Source: Gammaproteobacteria bacterium
Lineage (GTDB): Bacteria; Pseudomonadota; Gammaproteobacteria; Ga0077536
Assembly (NCBI GenBank): GCA_003540955.1
Contig: DPMX01000194.1
Coordinates: 1 to 7,586, forward strand
DNA length: 7,586 bases
Direction of reading: 5' to 3'
Position 1 is the stretch's first letter. Each line of letters starts with the position of its first letter. Position numbers and translations under genes: made by a program. This document shows positions 1 through 7,268 of this stretch, one piece after another. Under the pieces are notes generated by a model that ran no database searches, had not been told where the DNA came from, and saw nothing but the letters and a program-made list of their open reading frames with translations.

Positions 1-31
1 CTTAATTACTGACTCATTTTCTGGAATCTAC

Positions 32-2098
32 ATGAAACATAGACTCGCGGCCGACATAGGCGGCACTTTTACAGACCTCGTGCTGCTAGACGAGGATGGC
101 ACGCTGCACGTACATAAGACGCCTTCGACTCCTGATGATTTCAAAGCAGGGGTATTGCAAGGTGTGCGGCACGTTACAGGATCCGCTGGTGCGGGAGAGG
201 TTGTGCAGGATACGCCGTTGGCAGATATCGAGTATTTTGTGCACGGTGCGACCGTAGTTCTGAACGCCTTGATTCAACGTAAGCTGCCGGTTACTGCATT
301 GATTACTACTGCTGGTTTTCGCGACGTGTTGGAAATCATGCGAACGAATAATCCTTATATGTACGACATGCAGTATGTCAAACCGCAGGCACTGATACCT
401 CGCCGGCGGCGTTTCGAAGTACTTGAACGGATCCGACATACGGGGGAAGTGTTAACTCCGCTTGACGAGGAGAGCGTACGCGCGGTGGCGGTACGTTTGA
501 AAGAAGAAAATGTGGCGACGGTTGCTGTCTGTTTGCTCCATGCATACGCCGATGGTGCCCATGAACGGCGCGTACGAGATATCATTTTAGATGTATGCCC
601 AGAAATTGTGGTTTGCCTATCATCTGAAGTGGCAGGCGAGTTGCGAGAATTCGAGCGAACCTCGACTACGGCCATCAACGCCGCAACAGTACCAATTATC
701 ACGTCCTACCTAGATTTGCTGAGTACTGAGCTACGTGAAATGGGATTGGTCCGGGATCTCTGCGTCATGCAATCTAATGGGGGAGTAATCACGGCGAACG
801 TAGCTCGGAACCTGCCAGTGCGCACCGTCATGTCTGGTCCAAGTGGCGGAGTTGTTGGTGGCTCATACTTGGCGGGTGCAATAGGAATAGAGCATGCCTT
901 GACAGTTGATATGGGCGGTACTAGTACCGATATTGGAGTCATTGCGGATGGGCGTGCGTTGACGGTGGATGAGGCAGAGGTCGATCGATGGCCGATTCTA
1001 GCGCCTATGATTGAAATACTTGCTATTGGTGCGGGCGGTGGCAGCATTGGTTGGATTGATGCCGGAGGGGGATTGCGAGTTGGTCCGCAGAGTGCGGGAG
1101 CACAACCAGGTCCCGTTTGCTATCGTCGCGGTGGTGTCGAGCCAACGGTAACTGATGCGTGCGTAGTTCTCGGACGGCTGGATCCAGATTATTTCCTTGG
1201 AGGTGAGATGGGTCTCGATGTCGATGGAGCGCATCATGTTATCGAGAATAATTTGGCCGGAGCCCTGGACATGGATAAGTATGAGGCTGCTGCCGGGGTG
1301 CTAACCGTCGTCACTGCAAATATGGCTAAGGCCATGCGGCAGATCTTAGTCGCGCGTGGCTTGGATCCGCGGGACTTTACATTAATGGCGTTCGGCGGCG
1401 CTGGTGGTATGGTGGTTGGTGATTTGCTTCGGGTTAGTGACGTGAAACGGGCGGTCGTTCCTAACAACCCCGGAGCATTGTGTGCCATCGGGATGCTTGT
1501 TACGGATTTTCGGCATGACGCATCGACCACGCTGGTACGTAGTCTTGATCAAGCAGATCCACAAGAGGTTATGGATATATTCGCCGATCTTGAGAACAAT
1601 GCGGTAGAGCAGCTTCTGAGTGAAGGGGTAGCGGCTGATGATGTCGCAACCGAGCGATACATCGATGTGCGCTACGTTGGACAGGAATATTATCTTCGCA
1701 TTGCTGTCAAAAGTGAAACACCAAATATAGCCACTTTAGGTAAAGATTTTAACGATGAGCACGAACGCAACTATGGTTATGCGACCCGCGAATTTGCCTG
1801 CGAGATGGTTAACCTCCGAGTGACGGCCCTCGGCCGTGTCGAACGGCCGAGTTTCCCAGAATACCCCAAGCGTAGCGCAACAGACGGTGCACTAGAGCCG
1901 TCCATGCGACGTTCGGTTTTTTTCGATGGTGCTATGGTCGAGACTGATATTTATAAGGTAGAAACCTTACGGGCCGATGACAGTATCTTAGGGCCGGCCG
2001 TCATTGAGGACCCGCGCTCGACAGTGGTTGTACTTCCGGGCCAGCGGGCCTTAGTCGATCGATTACGGAATATTCATGTTGAGCGGGTCGAGGGCTGA
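32..2098 (+). CDS. hyuA: HyuA-family ATP-binding subunit (hydantoinase A/oxoprolinase, acetone carboxylase beta-like)
   Basis: This is a complete 688-residue protein of the HyuA family, whose usual length is about 680-720. Family members are cytoplasmic; they bind ATP in an actin-like fold and activate a cyclic amide or ketone together with a HyuB partner. Visible signatures are DIGGTFTD at residues 8-15 (first phosphate loop), HGATVVLNAL at 71-80, MSGPSGG at 267-273, DMGGTSTD at 293-300 (second phosphate loop), GAGGGS at 333-338, VGPQSAGAQPGP from 350, and FGGAGG at 454-459. A C-terminal domain follows and ends in the usual YGYA...VNLRV...ERP block. The HGATVVLN and VLEIMR segments differ from the usual HGTTVATN and VLEIGR, which may reflect an unusual substrate. 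The ATG has only a weak Shine-Dalgarno (GGA, 23-25). The stop lies 28 nt before the first hyuB gene, so the two are probably co-transcribed. The family assignment is firm. Whether it is an oxoprolinase, hydantoinase or carboxylase is not resolved, and hyuA is used as a family label. Confidence 0.94.
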   Translation: MKHRLAADIGGTFTDLVLLDEDGTLHVHKTPSTPDDFKAGVLQGVRHVTGSAGAGEVVQDTPLADIEYFVHGATVVLNALIQRKLPVTALITTAGFRDVLEIMRTNNPYMYDMQYVKPQALIPRRRRFEVLERIRHTGEVLTPLDEESVRAVAVRLKEENVATVAVCLLHAYADGAHERRVRDIILDVCPEIVVCLSSEVAGELREFERTSTTAINAATVPIITSYLDLLSTELREMGLVRDLCVMQSNGGVITANVARNLPVRTVMSGPSGGVVGGSYLAGAIGIEHALTVDMGGTSTDIGVIADGRALTVDEAEVDRWPILAPMIEILAIGAGGGSIGWIDAGGGLRVGPQSAGAQPGPVCYRRGGVEPTVTDACVVLGRLDPDYFLGGEMGLDVDGAHHVIENNLAGALDMDKYEAAAGVLTVVTANMAKAMRQILVARGLDPRDFTLMAFGGAGGMVVGDLLRVSDVKRAVVPNNPGALCAIGMLVTDFRHDASTTLVRSLDQADPQEVMDIFADLENNAVEQLLSEGVAADDVATERYIDVRYVGQEYYLRIAVKSETPNIATLGKDFNDEHERNYGYATREFACEMVNLRVTALGRVERPSFPEYPKRSATDGALEPSMRRSVFFDGAMVETDIYKVETLRADDSILGPAVIEDPRSTVVVLPGQRALVDRLRNIHVERVEG
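1829..1851. repeat. Perfect 9-bp inverted repeat inside hyuA
   Basis: CTCGGCCGT (1829-1837) and ACGGCCGAG (1843-1851) are exact reverse complements around a 5-nt GTCGA loop, and only TTT follows before the sequence turns to CCC. It lies in codons for the conserved ALGRVERP stretch, so it may be a by-product of coding. The stem is GC-rich and would fold in mRNA. A regulatory role is not shown. Confidence 0.6.
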
Positions 2099-2112
2099 GA
2101 GTTGTCTTTAAT

Positions 2113-2117
2113 GGGAG
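2113..2117 (+). promoter_or_regulatory. Ribosome binding site of first hyuB
   Basis: GGGAG lies 9 nt before the ATG at 2127, in the 28-nt gap after the hyuA stop. It supports this ATG as the start and a polycistronic arrangement. No promoter-like or terminator-like sequence is seen in the gap. Confidence 0.7.
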
Positions 2118-2126
2118 TGTAGCGTT

Positions 2127-3923
2127 ATGAGCGAAGCACGAGATACATTACGTAACTTGGATAATTTGGATCAGCAACGAGTCGATCCGATTACGCTTGA
2201 AGTAATTCGTGCCGGGTTGATGTCTGTTGTACACGAAATGTCGATTACGATGGATCGCACCTCATATTCTACGATTATCCGTGAAGTTCATGATTACAGC
2301 TGTGTGTTGTTCGACTCTGAAGGTCGCCTGATTGCGCAGGCGGAAGGCATTCCTATTTTTAACGGCAGTATGAATTTTGTGATCGATGCTGTTACCAAAC
2401 GGTACCCACCTGAAACTATGTGTGAAGGTGATATGTTCATTTCCAATGATCCCTACACTGGCGGCGGAACGCATAAGAACGATATTAATATTGTCATGCC
2501 TATATTTTGGGAAGGCGAACTAGTGATGCTGAGTGCGAGTAAGGCGCACCACCTTGATATTGGAGGCAAAGACCCAGGGAGTTGGTCTTCAGATGCACGG
2601 AACACTTATCAGGAAGGTTTAAGTATCCCGGCAATGCAACTTGCGCGCGACGGTAAGATCAACGAGGCAATCACGGATATCCTTTTTGCCAATATGCGTG
2701 TACCCCAGCTTTCGAAAGGTGATTTCGCGGCGCAAATTGCCGCGGGTAAGACGGCGGAGCTTCGCGCTCATGCCTTTCTAAAAAAGCATGGCATCGGATT
2801 ATTTCGTGACGCGGTAGAAGCGCTACTAGATCATGGTGAACGGATATCGCGAGCAGCAATAGATCGGATCCCCGACGGTGTATATAGGGCAGAGGGCTAT
2901 GCTGACGGCGATGGAGTCACGGAAGATCCAATTCACATTCAGGTCAAGGCTACAGTGCAGGGTGGCGACATTTGGCTTGATTATGCTGGGAGCGATGAAC
3001 AGCGGAGTGGTGCCGCCGGGAACTGTCACTGGGTAAATACTGTCTCCGGGACGCGCGAGTTTATGATGTTCTTAACCGACACAGCGCTTGGTGGTAACGA
3101 AGGCTCCTACAGACCCATTCACGTCGACGCACCGGCCGGTAGTGTATTTCGCCCGCAATATCCGGCACCGGTGACAACTGGTATCGGTGATATGTGCACT
3201 CGACTTATAGAACTGTTGTTTCAAGCTTTTGCAGATGTGTTTCCAAAGGAAGTGATTGCGGGAACCTTTGGAACGGTTCATGGCATGACACTATCTGGCT
3301 TCGATGAGGACACCGGCGCGGAATTTGTGCACTTCTCACCTTACGCTGGGGGCTGGGGAGGGAGGGCAGATGCAGATGGTAATAGCGCTATGGTATCCCT
3401 AATTAGCGGTGATAACTTTAATATCCCGTGCGAAGTTATGGAAACCAAGTTCCCTGGCTTGTTAGCGGAAAGCTATAAGTTGCGTGAAAACTCTGCCGGC
3501 GCGGGGCGACACCGCGGTGGTTGGGGGGTGAACTACGACTACCGGATGTTATGGCCGGGAGAAATTACTGTCGCATCTGATCGGGATAAATTCACACCCT
3601 ATGGACTTTTTGGTGGTCATAGTGGTGCTGCGAGTGGTCTTATCGTCGATCCCGGTACGAAACATGAACAGTCTTATGCTCGGGATAGCGGCATTGCAGT
3701 TGAGGCTGGTACCGTGCTTAGCCATCGTACCGCAGGTGGCGGTGGCTATGGTGACCCACTAGAGCGCGAACCCCAAGCGGTCCTTGACGATGTGCTGGAT
3801 GAGTTTATTACGCTTGATGTTGCTCGGGGGACCTATGGAGTCGTGATCGATCCAAAGTCATTGCAAATTGATTCGGTGGCGACCGAACGGCAACGGCAAG
3901 CCAGCGAAGCCGGGTCGAAATAG
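2127..3923 (+). CDS. hyuB: HyuB-family subunit, first copy (hydantoinase B/oxoprolinase)
   Basis: This is a complete 598-residue HyuB-family protein spanning the whole domain. It begins with the characteristic VDPITLEVIRAGL near residue 20. It contains DYSCVLFD and RLIAQAEGIP, then NDPYTGGGTHKND, then AHHLDIGGKDPGS (histidines 141-142, Asp144). The C-terminal half has the EVMETKFPG segment around residue 436, SAGAGR-RGGWG, GLFGG, and the glycine-rich AGGGGYGDPLER block that closes family members. HyuB proteins are the catalytic partners of HyuA. The His/Asp cluster is a plausible metal site by analogy with acetone carboxylase alpha, but that is inference. GTHKND and IPIFNGSMNF replace the common GTHLPD and IPVHLGSMP, so this is a divergent subgroup. 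It lies between hyuA and a second hyuB that aligns with it without gaps at about 79% identity. The assignment to family is firm and the substrate is unknown. Confidence 0.94.
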   Translation: MSEARDTLRNLDNLDQQRVDPITLEVIRAGLMSVVHEMSITMDRTSYSTIIREVHDYSCVLFDSEGRLIAQAEGIPIFNGSMNFVIDAVTKRYPPETMCEGDMFISNDPYTGGGTHKNDINIVMPIFWEGELVMLSASKAHHLDIGGKDPGSWSSDARNTYQEGLSIPAMQLARDGKINEAITDILFANMRVPQLSKGDFAAQIAAGKTAELRAHAFLKKHGIGLFRDAVEALLDHGERISRAAIDRIPDGVYRAEGYADGDGVTEDPIHIQVKATVQGGDIWLDYAGSDEQRSGAAGNCHWVNTVSGTREFMMFLTDTALGGNEGSYRPIHVDAPAGSVFRPQYPAPVTTGIGDMCTRLIELLFQAFADVFPKEVIAGTFGTVHGMTLSGFDEDTGAEFVHFSPYAGGWGGRADADGNSAMVSLISGDNFNIPCEVMETKFPGLLAESYKLRENSAGAGRHRGGWGVNYDYRMLWPGEITVASDRDKFTPYGLFGGHSGAASGLIVDPGTKHEQSYARDSGIAVEAGTVLSHRTAGGGGYGDPLEREPQAVLDDVLDEFITLDVARGTYGVVIDPKSLQIDSVATERQRQASEAGSK

Positions 3924-3926
3924 GAG
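3923..3926 (+). promoter_or_regulatory. Ribosome binding site overlapping the first hyuB stop
   Basis: The sequence TAGGAG contains both the TAG stop of the first hyuB (3921-3923) and a GGAG Shine-Dalgarno. GGAG is 9 nt from the ATG at 3936 and 6 nt from a TTG at 3933. The overlap suggests translational coupling of the two hyuB copies, which would favour similar amounts of both proteins. Confidence 0.65.
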
Positions 3927-3935
3927 ATATAATTG

Positions 3936-5714
3936 ATGGGCGAAGCAGGCGATTTGATAGAGCGTGATTTAGGTGGTCGGCAGGTGGTTGATCCAGTCAC
4001 GCTTGAGGTGATTAGGGCTGGCCTTATGTCGGTGGTGCACGAAATGTCGATTACGATGGATCGTACTTCGTATTCAACCATTATTCGTGAGGTTCATGAC
4101 TACAGCTGCGTGTTGTTTGATGGGCAGGGTCGATTGGTGGCCCAAGCCGAAGGGATTCCTGTCTTCAATGGAAGTATGAATTTCGTGATCGAAGCCGTTA
4201 CTGCTCGTTACCCGTTGAATGAGATGCAGCCGGGTGATATGTATATTTCCAACGACCCTTACACGGGGGGAGGGACTCATAAGAACGATATTAATATTGT
4301 AATGCCAATTTTTTGGGATGGAGAGTTGGTATTGATTGGCGCAAGTAAAGCCCACCATCTGGATGTTGGCGGGAAAGACCCTGGAAGTTGGTCGTCGGAT
4401 GCCCGTAATACCTATCAAGAAGGTATAAGTATTCCGGCAATGCGACTCGCCCGGGGCGGTGTAATTAATGATGCTATAACTGATTTATTGTTTGCCAATA
4501 TGCGTGTGCCGCATTTATCGCGCGGCGATTTTGCCGCACAAATTGCGGCCGGGAAGACTGCTGAAATACGAGTGCATGCTCTACTGGAAAAGCATGGGGT
4601 TACAGTATTTAGAGCCGCAGTCGAAGCGATACTTGATCACGGAGAACGTATGACCCGTGCGGCGATAGAACGTATCCCAGACGGTATTTATAAGGCAGAA
4701 GGTCACGCTGATGGCGATGGTGTGAATGAGGATCCGATTCATATTCAAGTAAAAGCGACTGTGGAGGGCGGTGATATCTGGGTAGATTACGCAGGTAGTG
4801 ACCCTCAACGTGCCGGGGCAGCAGGGAATTGCCACTGGGTCAACACGGTATCGTGCTCTCGTGAGTTTATGATGTTTCTTACCGACACCGCGCTCGGTAG
4901 TAATGAGGGATCTTACCGCCCGATCCATGTGGATGCGCCGGCTGGGAGTGTGTTTCGACCTCAGTATCCAGCTCCAGTTACGACCGGTATGGGAGATATG
5001 GGTACCCGGCTTATCGAACTTTTATTCAAAGCACTTGCGGACGTTTTGCCGAATGAGGTGATCGCCGGTACATTCGGTAATTTTGCGTGTATGACATTGT
5101 CTGGTTTTGATGCGAAGACCGGCGAGGAGTTCGTACATTTTTCTCCTTATGCAGGTGGATGGGGTGGCCGTTCAAATGTGGATGGTAATAGTGGGATGGT
5201 GTCGCTCGGCAGTGGCGACAACTACAACATCCCGTGCGAAGTCATGGAAACAAAATTTCCTGGTTTGTTAGCTGAGAGTTTCAAGCTACGGAACGGATCA
5301 GCCGGTGCAGGCCGTCAACGCGGTGGCTGGGGTATTTCTTATGACTATCGTATGTTATGGCCTGGGCAGTTCACAATCGCTTTGGATCGTGACAAATACG
5401 TGCCAGAAGGTCTATTTGGTGGTGAAAACGGACAGGGTAGTGGCCTTATCGTCGCGCCGGGAACTGACACAGAGGCTGTCTTTACTCGAACTAGTGGGGT
5501 GAGCGTACCGATGGGTACGGTGCTTAGTCACCGGACCGCAGGTGGTGGTGGCTATGGAAACCCTTTTGAGCGGGACCCGCAGGCGGTTTTGGATGACGTG
5601 CTCGATGAGTTTATTACGGTCGAGGATGCCCTGCGTACTTACGGCGTGGCTGTCGATCTAAAAACATTAAGCGTTAATACAGATGTAACCGCTAAACTAA
5701 GGCAAGCGAGTTAA
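3936..5714 (+). CDS. hyuB: HyuB-family subunit, second copy (tandem paralogue)
   Basis: This is a complete 592-residue HyuB-family protein. The start is taken as ATG 3936 because GGAG lies at a better distance from it than from the in-frame TTG at 3933, which would add one residue. The domain order is as in the first copy, with AHHLDVGGKDPGS (histidines 140-141, Asp143) and the C-terminal AGGGGYGNPFER block. A hand alignment with the first copy shows roughly 120 differences over about 575 positions and no gaps. A stretch of about 38 residues near the N-terminus (VIRAGLM to VLFD) is identical in protein, while its codons differ at many third positions. That indicates an old duplication kept by selection, or separate inheritance, not a recent copy. 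The largest differences are NFAC at 382-385 (TVHG in copy 1) and the region after GLFGG. The two copies may be two different subunits of one complex, or alternative partners for the same HyuA. Confidence 0.93.
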   Translation: MGEAGDLIERDLGGRQVVDPVTLEVIRAGLMSVVHEMSITMDRTSYSTIIREVHDYSCVLFDGQGRLVAQAEGIPVFNGSMNFVIEAVTARYPLNEMQPGDMYISNDPYTGGGTHKNDINIVMPIFWDGELVLIGASKAHHLDVGGKDPGSWSSDARNTYQEGISIPAMRLARGGVINDAITDLLFANMRVPHLSRGDFAAQIAAGKTAEIRVHALLEKHGVTVFRAAVEAILDHGERMTRAAIERIPDGIYKAEGHADGDGVNEDPIHIQVKATVEGGDIWVDYAGSDPQRAGAAGNCHWVNTVSCSREFMMFLTDTALGSNEGSYRPIHVDAPAGSVFRPQYPAPVTTGMGDMGTRLIELLFKALADVLPNEVIAGTFGNFACMTLSGFDAKTGEEFVHFSPYAGGWGGRSNVDGNSGMVSLGSGDNYNIPCEVMETKFPGLLAESFKLRNGSAGAGRQRGGWGISYDYRMLWPGQFTIALDRDKYVPEGLFGGENGQGSGLIVAPGTDTEAVFTRTSGVSVPMGTVLSHRTAGGGGYGNPFERDPQAVLDDVLDEFITVEDALRTYGVAVDLKTLSVNTDVTAKLRQAS

Positions 5715-5715
5715 A

Positions 5716-7074
5716 TTGAATTTAGAGATAAAGCCCGTGCGCGAAGCGCGCAGGGGTAGACGAGTGTTGACTTTGTCATTTCTGCTAGTTCTATTTATCG
5801 GTCCCTCTGTGGCGGAAGAGCTAGAAGGGGTGGCAGAACTGCGAGACTGGATCGCCCAAGATCAAGTTATCACGGTCGATTTAACCCCAGGTCGGGTAGC
5901 TCGTATCAATGAGATCGATGAATTGGATGAAGTAATGCCACCGGCCTTGCTCGAACAGTTCCGATTCCCCGAAGTCGAAATAGCGATCCAAACGACCCAG
6001 GATCAAGAGGCACATCCAGTTTTTCTAGAAGCAACGGCGGCACATGCGGGAAATACCAGTCTTGCATCTGATGGGTCGCTCCAAGGCTATATTGCAGGGC
6101 AGCCATTTGTCCATTCACGAATTCTTGAGGCCTCAACAGATCAGGCTGGATTGATGGTGGCGTGGAACAATATCCATCGTTGGGACTCTTATGGCTATAG
6201 CACACAGGGGGCCACTACTTATTTGCTGCGACCTAGTGGTCTCGTAGCTAACTCGGAGTTGCCTAAGTATTTCACCGGTGGCGGTGAAATACACCGAAGC
6301 ATGAGCCTGTTTTACCATCGTGTATTTATGAGCCATATACCGATGCTGGCGGATCAAGGATATCGATTGAATACCAGCGGCGGTGGTCAGGTTTTGTACA
6401 AGGATTATATGGAGTTCACGGCGCCATTTGACGTTGCTGGAACTCGAATGGTGATAGAACGATCCCTTGATGCGCATGAATCTGACCAAGTAATCTCCTA
6501 TTTGCCTACCGAACGGCGTGTCCGCAGATTGTCGTCACGCGAGCGTGCCGATAGCTGGCTCGGTTCCGAAATGACGTTGGATGACTTTGAAGGCTTTTCG
6601 GGCAGGGTGCTTGATTACACGTGGAATCTACTTGGTGAAAAATCAATCCTCGCGGTGGCAGATGTAAAGCCCGATGTAGTAAATTACTTCGGCCCAATGA
6701 GTAATCTTCCCTACGATCGTTGGCAACTACGCGATTGTTATGTGATCGAGGCGACTCCAATCTGGAATGATCATCCTTATTCTCTCCGGATATTGTTCGT
6801 CGACAAGCAGAATTTCCATGTGAGGTTATCCCTTATTGCAAATCGTGAGGGACGCCTGTGGAAGATAATTTTCTCAGTCTATGACTGGGCTGATTCAACA
6901 GGGAGGCAACCAGAGTTGCATGAGACGGTAAGCCGATGGAAAGGTTCTGTCGCGATCGATATGATTAATCAAAAGAGTACGGTCGCGCACGCGCTTAAGA
7001 CCAACCATCCTATTTTACCGGAGGCGAAAGTTCGAAGGATGTTTAGTTCTTCGAATCTCACAGGCGGTCGTTAA
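5716..7074 (+). CDS. Exported DUF1329-domain protein
   Basis: This 452-residue protein is close to the usual DUF1329 length of about 450. An arginine-rich n-region (REARRGRR, 9-16) and a hydrophobic core (17-30) end in S-V-A before E34, a good signal peptidase I site with no lipobox cysteine. The mature protein should be periplasmic or outer-membrane associated. Family signatures are GYIAGQPF at 124-131, AWNN-HRW at 149-156, YLPTERRVRRLSS at 262-274 and LDDFEGF at 288-294. DUF1329 has a LolA/LolB-like fold and is often found beside DUF1302 outer-membrane proteins and RND exporters, neither of which is seen here. Its biochemical role is unknown. The TTG start at 5716 is one base after the hyuB stop. 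GTG 5737 would give a shorter but equally good signal peptide, with a GAG about 10 nt upstream. GTG 5764 has AGGGG in front but would remove the arginines. Location and operon membership are well supported. Confidence 0.88.
   Translation: MNLEIKPVREARRGRRVLTLSFLLVLFIGPSVAEELEGVAELRDWIAQDQVITVDLTPGRVARINEIDELDEVMPPALLEQFRFPEVEIAIQTTQDQEAHPVFLEATAAHAGNTSLASDGSLQGYIAGQPFVHSRILEASTDQAGLMVAWNNIHRWDSYGYSTQGATTYLLRPSGLVANSELPKYFTGGGEIHRSMSLFYHRVFMSHIPMLADQGYRLNTSGGGQVLYKDYMEFTAPFDVAGTRMVIERSLDAHESDQVISYLPTERRVRRLSSRERADSWLGSEMTLDDFEGFSGRVLDYTWNLLGEKSILAVADVKPDVVNYFGPMSNLPYDRWQLRDCYVIEATPIWNDHPYSLRILFVDKQNFHVRLSLIANREGRLWKIIFSVYDWADSTGRQPELHETVSRWKGSVAIDMINQKSTVAHALKTNHPILPEAKVRRMFSSSNLTGGR
5738..5752. 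repeat. Hairpin at the start of the DUF1329 gene
   Basis: TGCGCG (5738-5743) and CGCGCA (5747-5752) are exact reverse complements around an AAG loop. No T-run follows, so it is not an intrinsic terminator. The stem begins inside the candidate GTG start at 5737-5739 and lies next to the internal AGGGG at 5752-5756. It could affect initiation of the DUF1329 gene or mRNA stability between the two cistrons. Any function is inferred. Confidence 0.5.
6267..6292. repeat. Perfect 10-bp inverted repeat inside the DUF1329 gene
   Basis: GTATTTCACC (6267-6276) and GGTGAAATAC (6283-6292) are exact reverse complements around GGTGGC. No T-run follows, so it is not a terminator. It encodes the KYFTGGGEIH stretch. 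Its size and symmetry resemble a protein-binding operator or a stable mRNA stem, but a coding by-product is equally possible. Confidence 0.6.
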
Positions 7075-7268
7075 GGTTTCTCGGCACGCTACATTCCAAG
7101 TCAATCAGAATCTTAAAATGGAGCTTTGCGATTGTCAGGCGTCTCCCTTCTGTTAGTGCGGTAATCTATAAAGTTCAGGAGAAAAAGCGCGCTCTCTAGA
7201 TGCGGCGAGTCATCGGTTTCTAGTTTTGTCGATGGATTAGCAAGGCTGAACAAATTCCGATATTCTGA
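7075..7268. other. Non-coding or decayed interval after the DUF1329 gene
   Basis: All three forward frames contain stops here, and none keeps an open reading frame with a start. No GC-rich hairpin with a T-run is seen, so no intrinsic terminator can be named. AGGAG at 7177-7181 stands 18 nt before ATG 7200, which opens only seven codons before TAG. This may be the remains of the 5' part of the isochorismatase-like gene that follows, but no convincing N-terminal motif (the expected Asp-x-Gln strand) could be read in any frame. Confidence 0.5.

Noticed and set aside
1..31. Promoter for the operon upstream of hyuA
   Set aside because: Only 31 bases are available; a TTGACA/TATAAT pair cannot be placed within them, so no promoter call is made.
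86..702. Minus-strand open frames of about 115 codons opposite hyuA
   Set aside because: They overlap a strongly supported family gene, and their translations are rich in Ser/Arg/Thr without recognisable motifs; they are antisense shadows.
1917..1923. Run of seven T in hyuA, possible slippage site or terminator tail
   Set aside because: It reads through as Val-Phe-Phe in the correct frame, no convincing hairpin precedes it, and the frame continues intact with conserved residues on both sides.
1954..1969. Short 6-bp inverted repeat TAAGGT/ACCTTA in hyuA
   Set aside because: A stem this short and A/T-containing is expected by chance in a window of this size.
5305..5502. Plus-strand 65-codon frame inside the second hyuB
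   Set aside because: It lies in another frame of a conserved HyuB C-terminal region and has no motif or ribosome binding site that supports it.
7177..7223. Small gene with AGGAG and ATG 7200
   Set aside because: The frame is only seven codons long and the spacing from AGGAG (18 nt) is too great for normal initiation.
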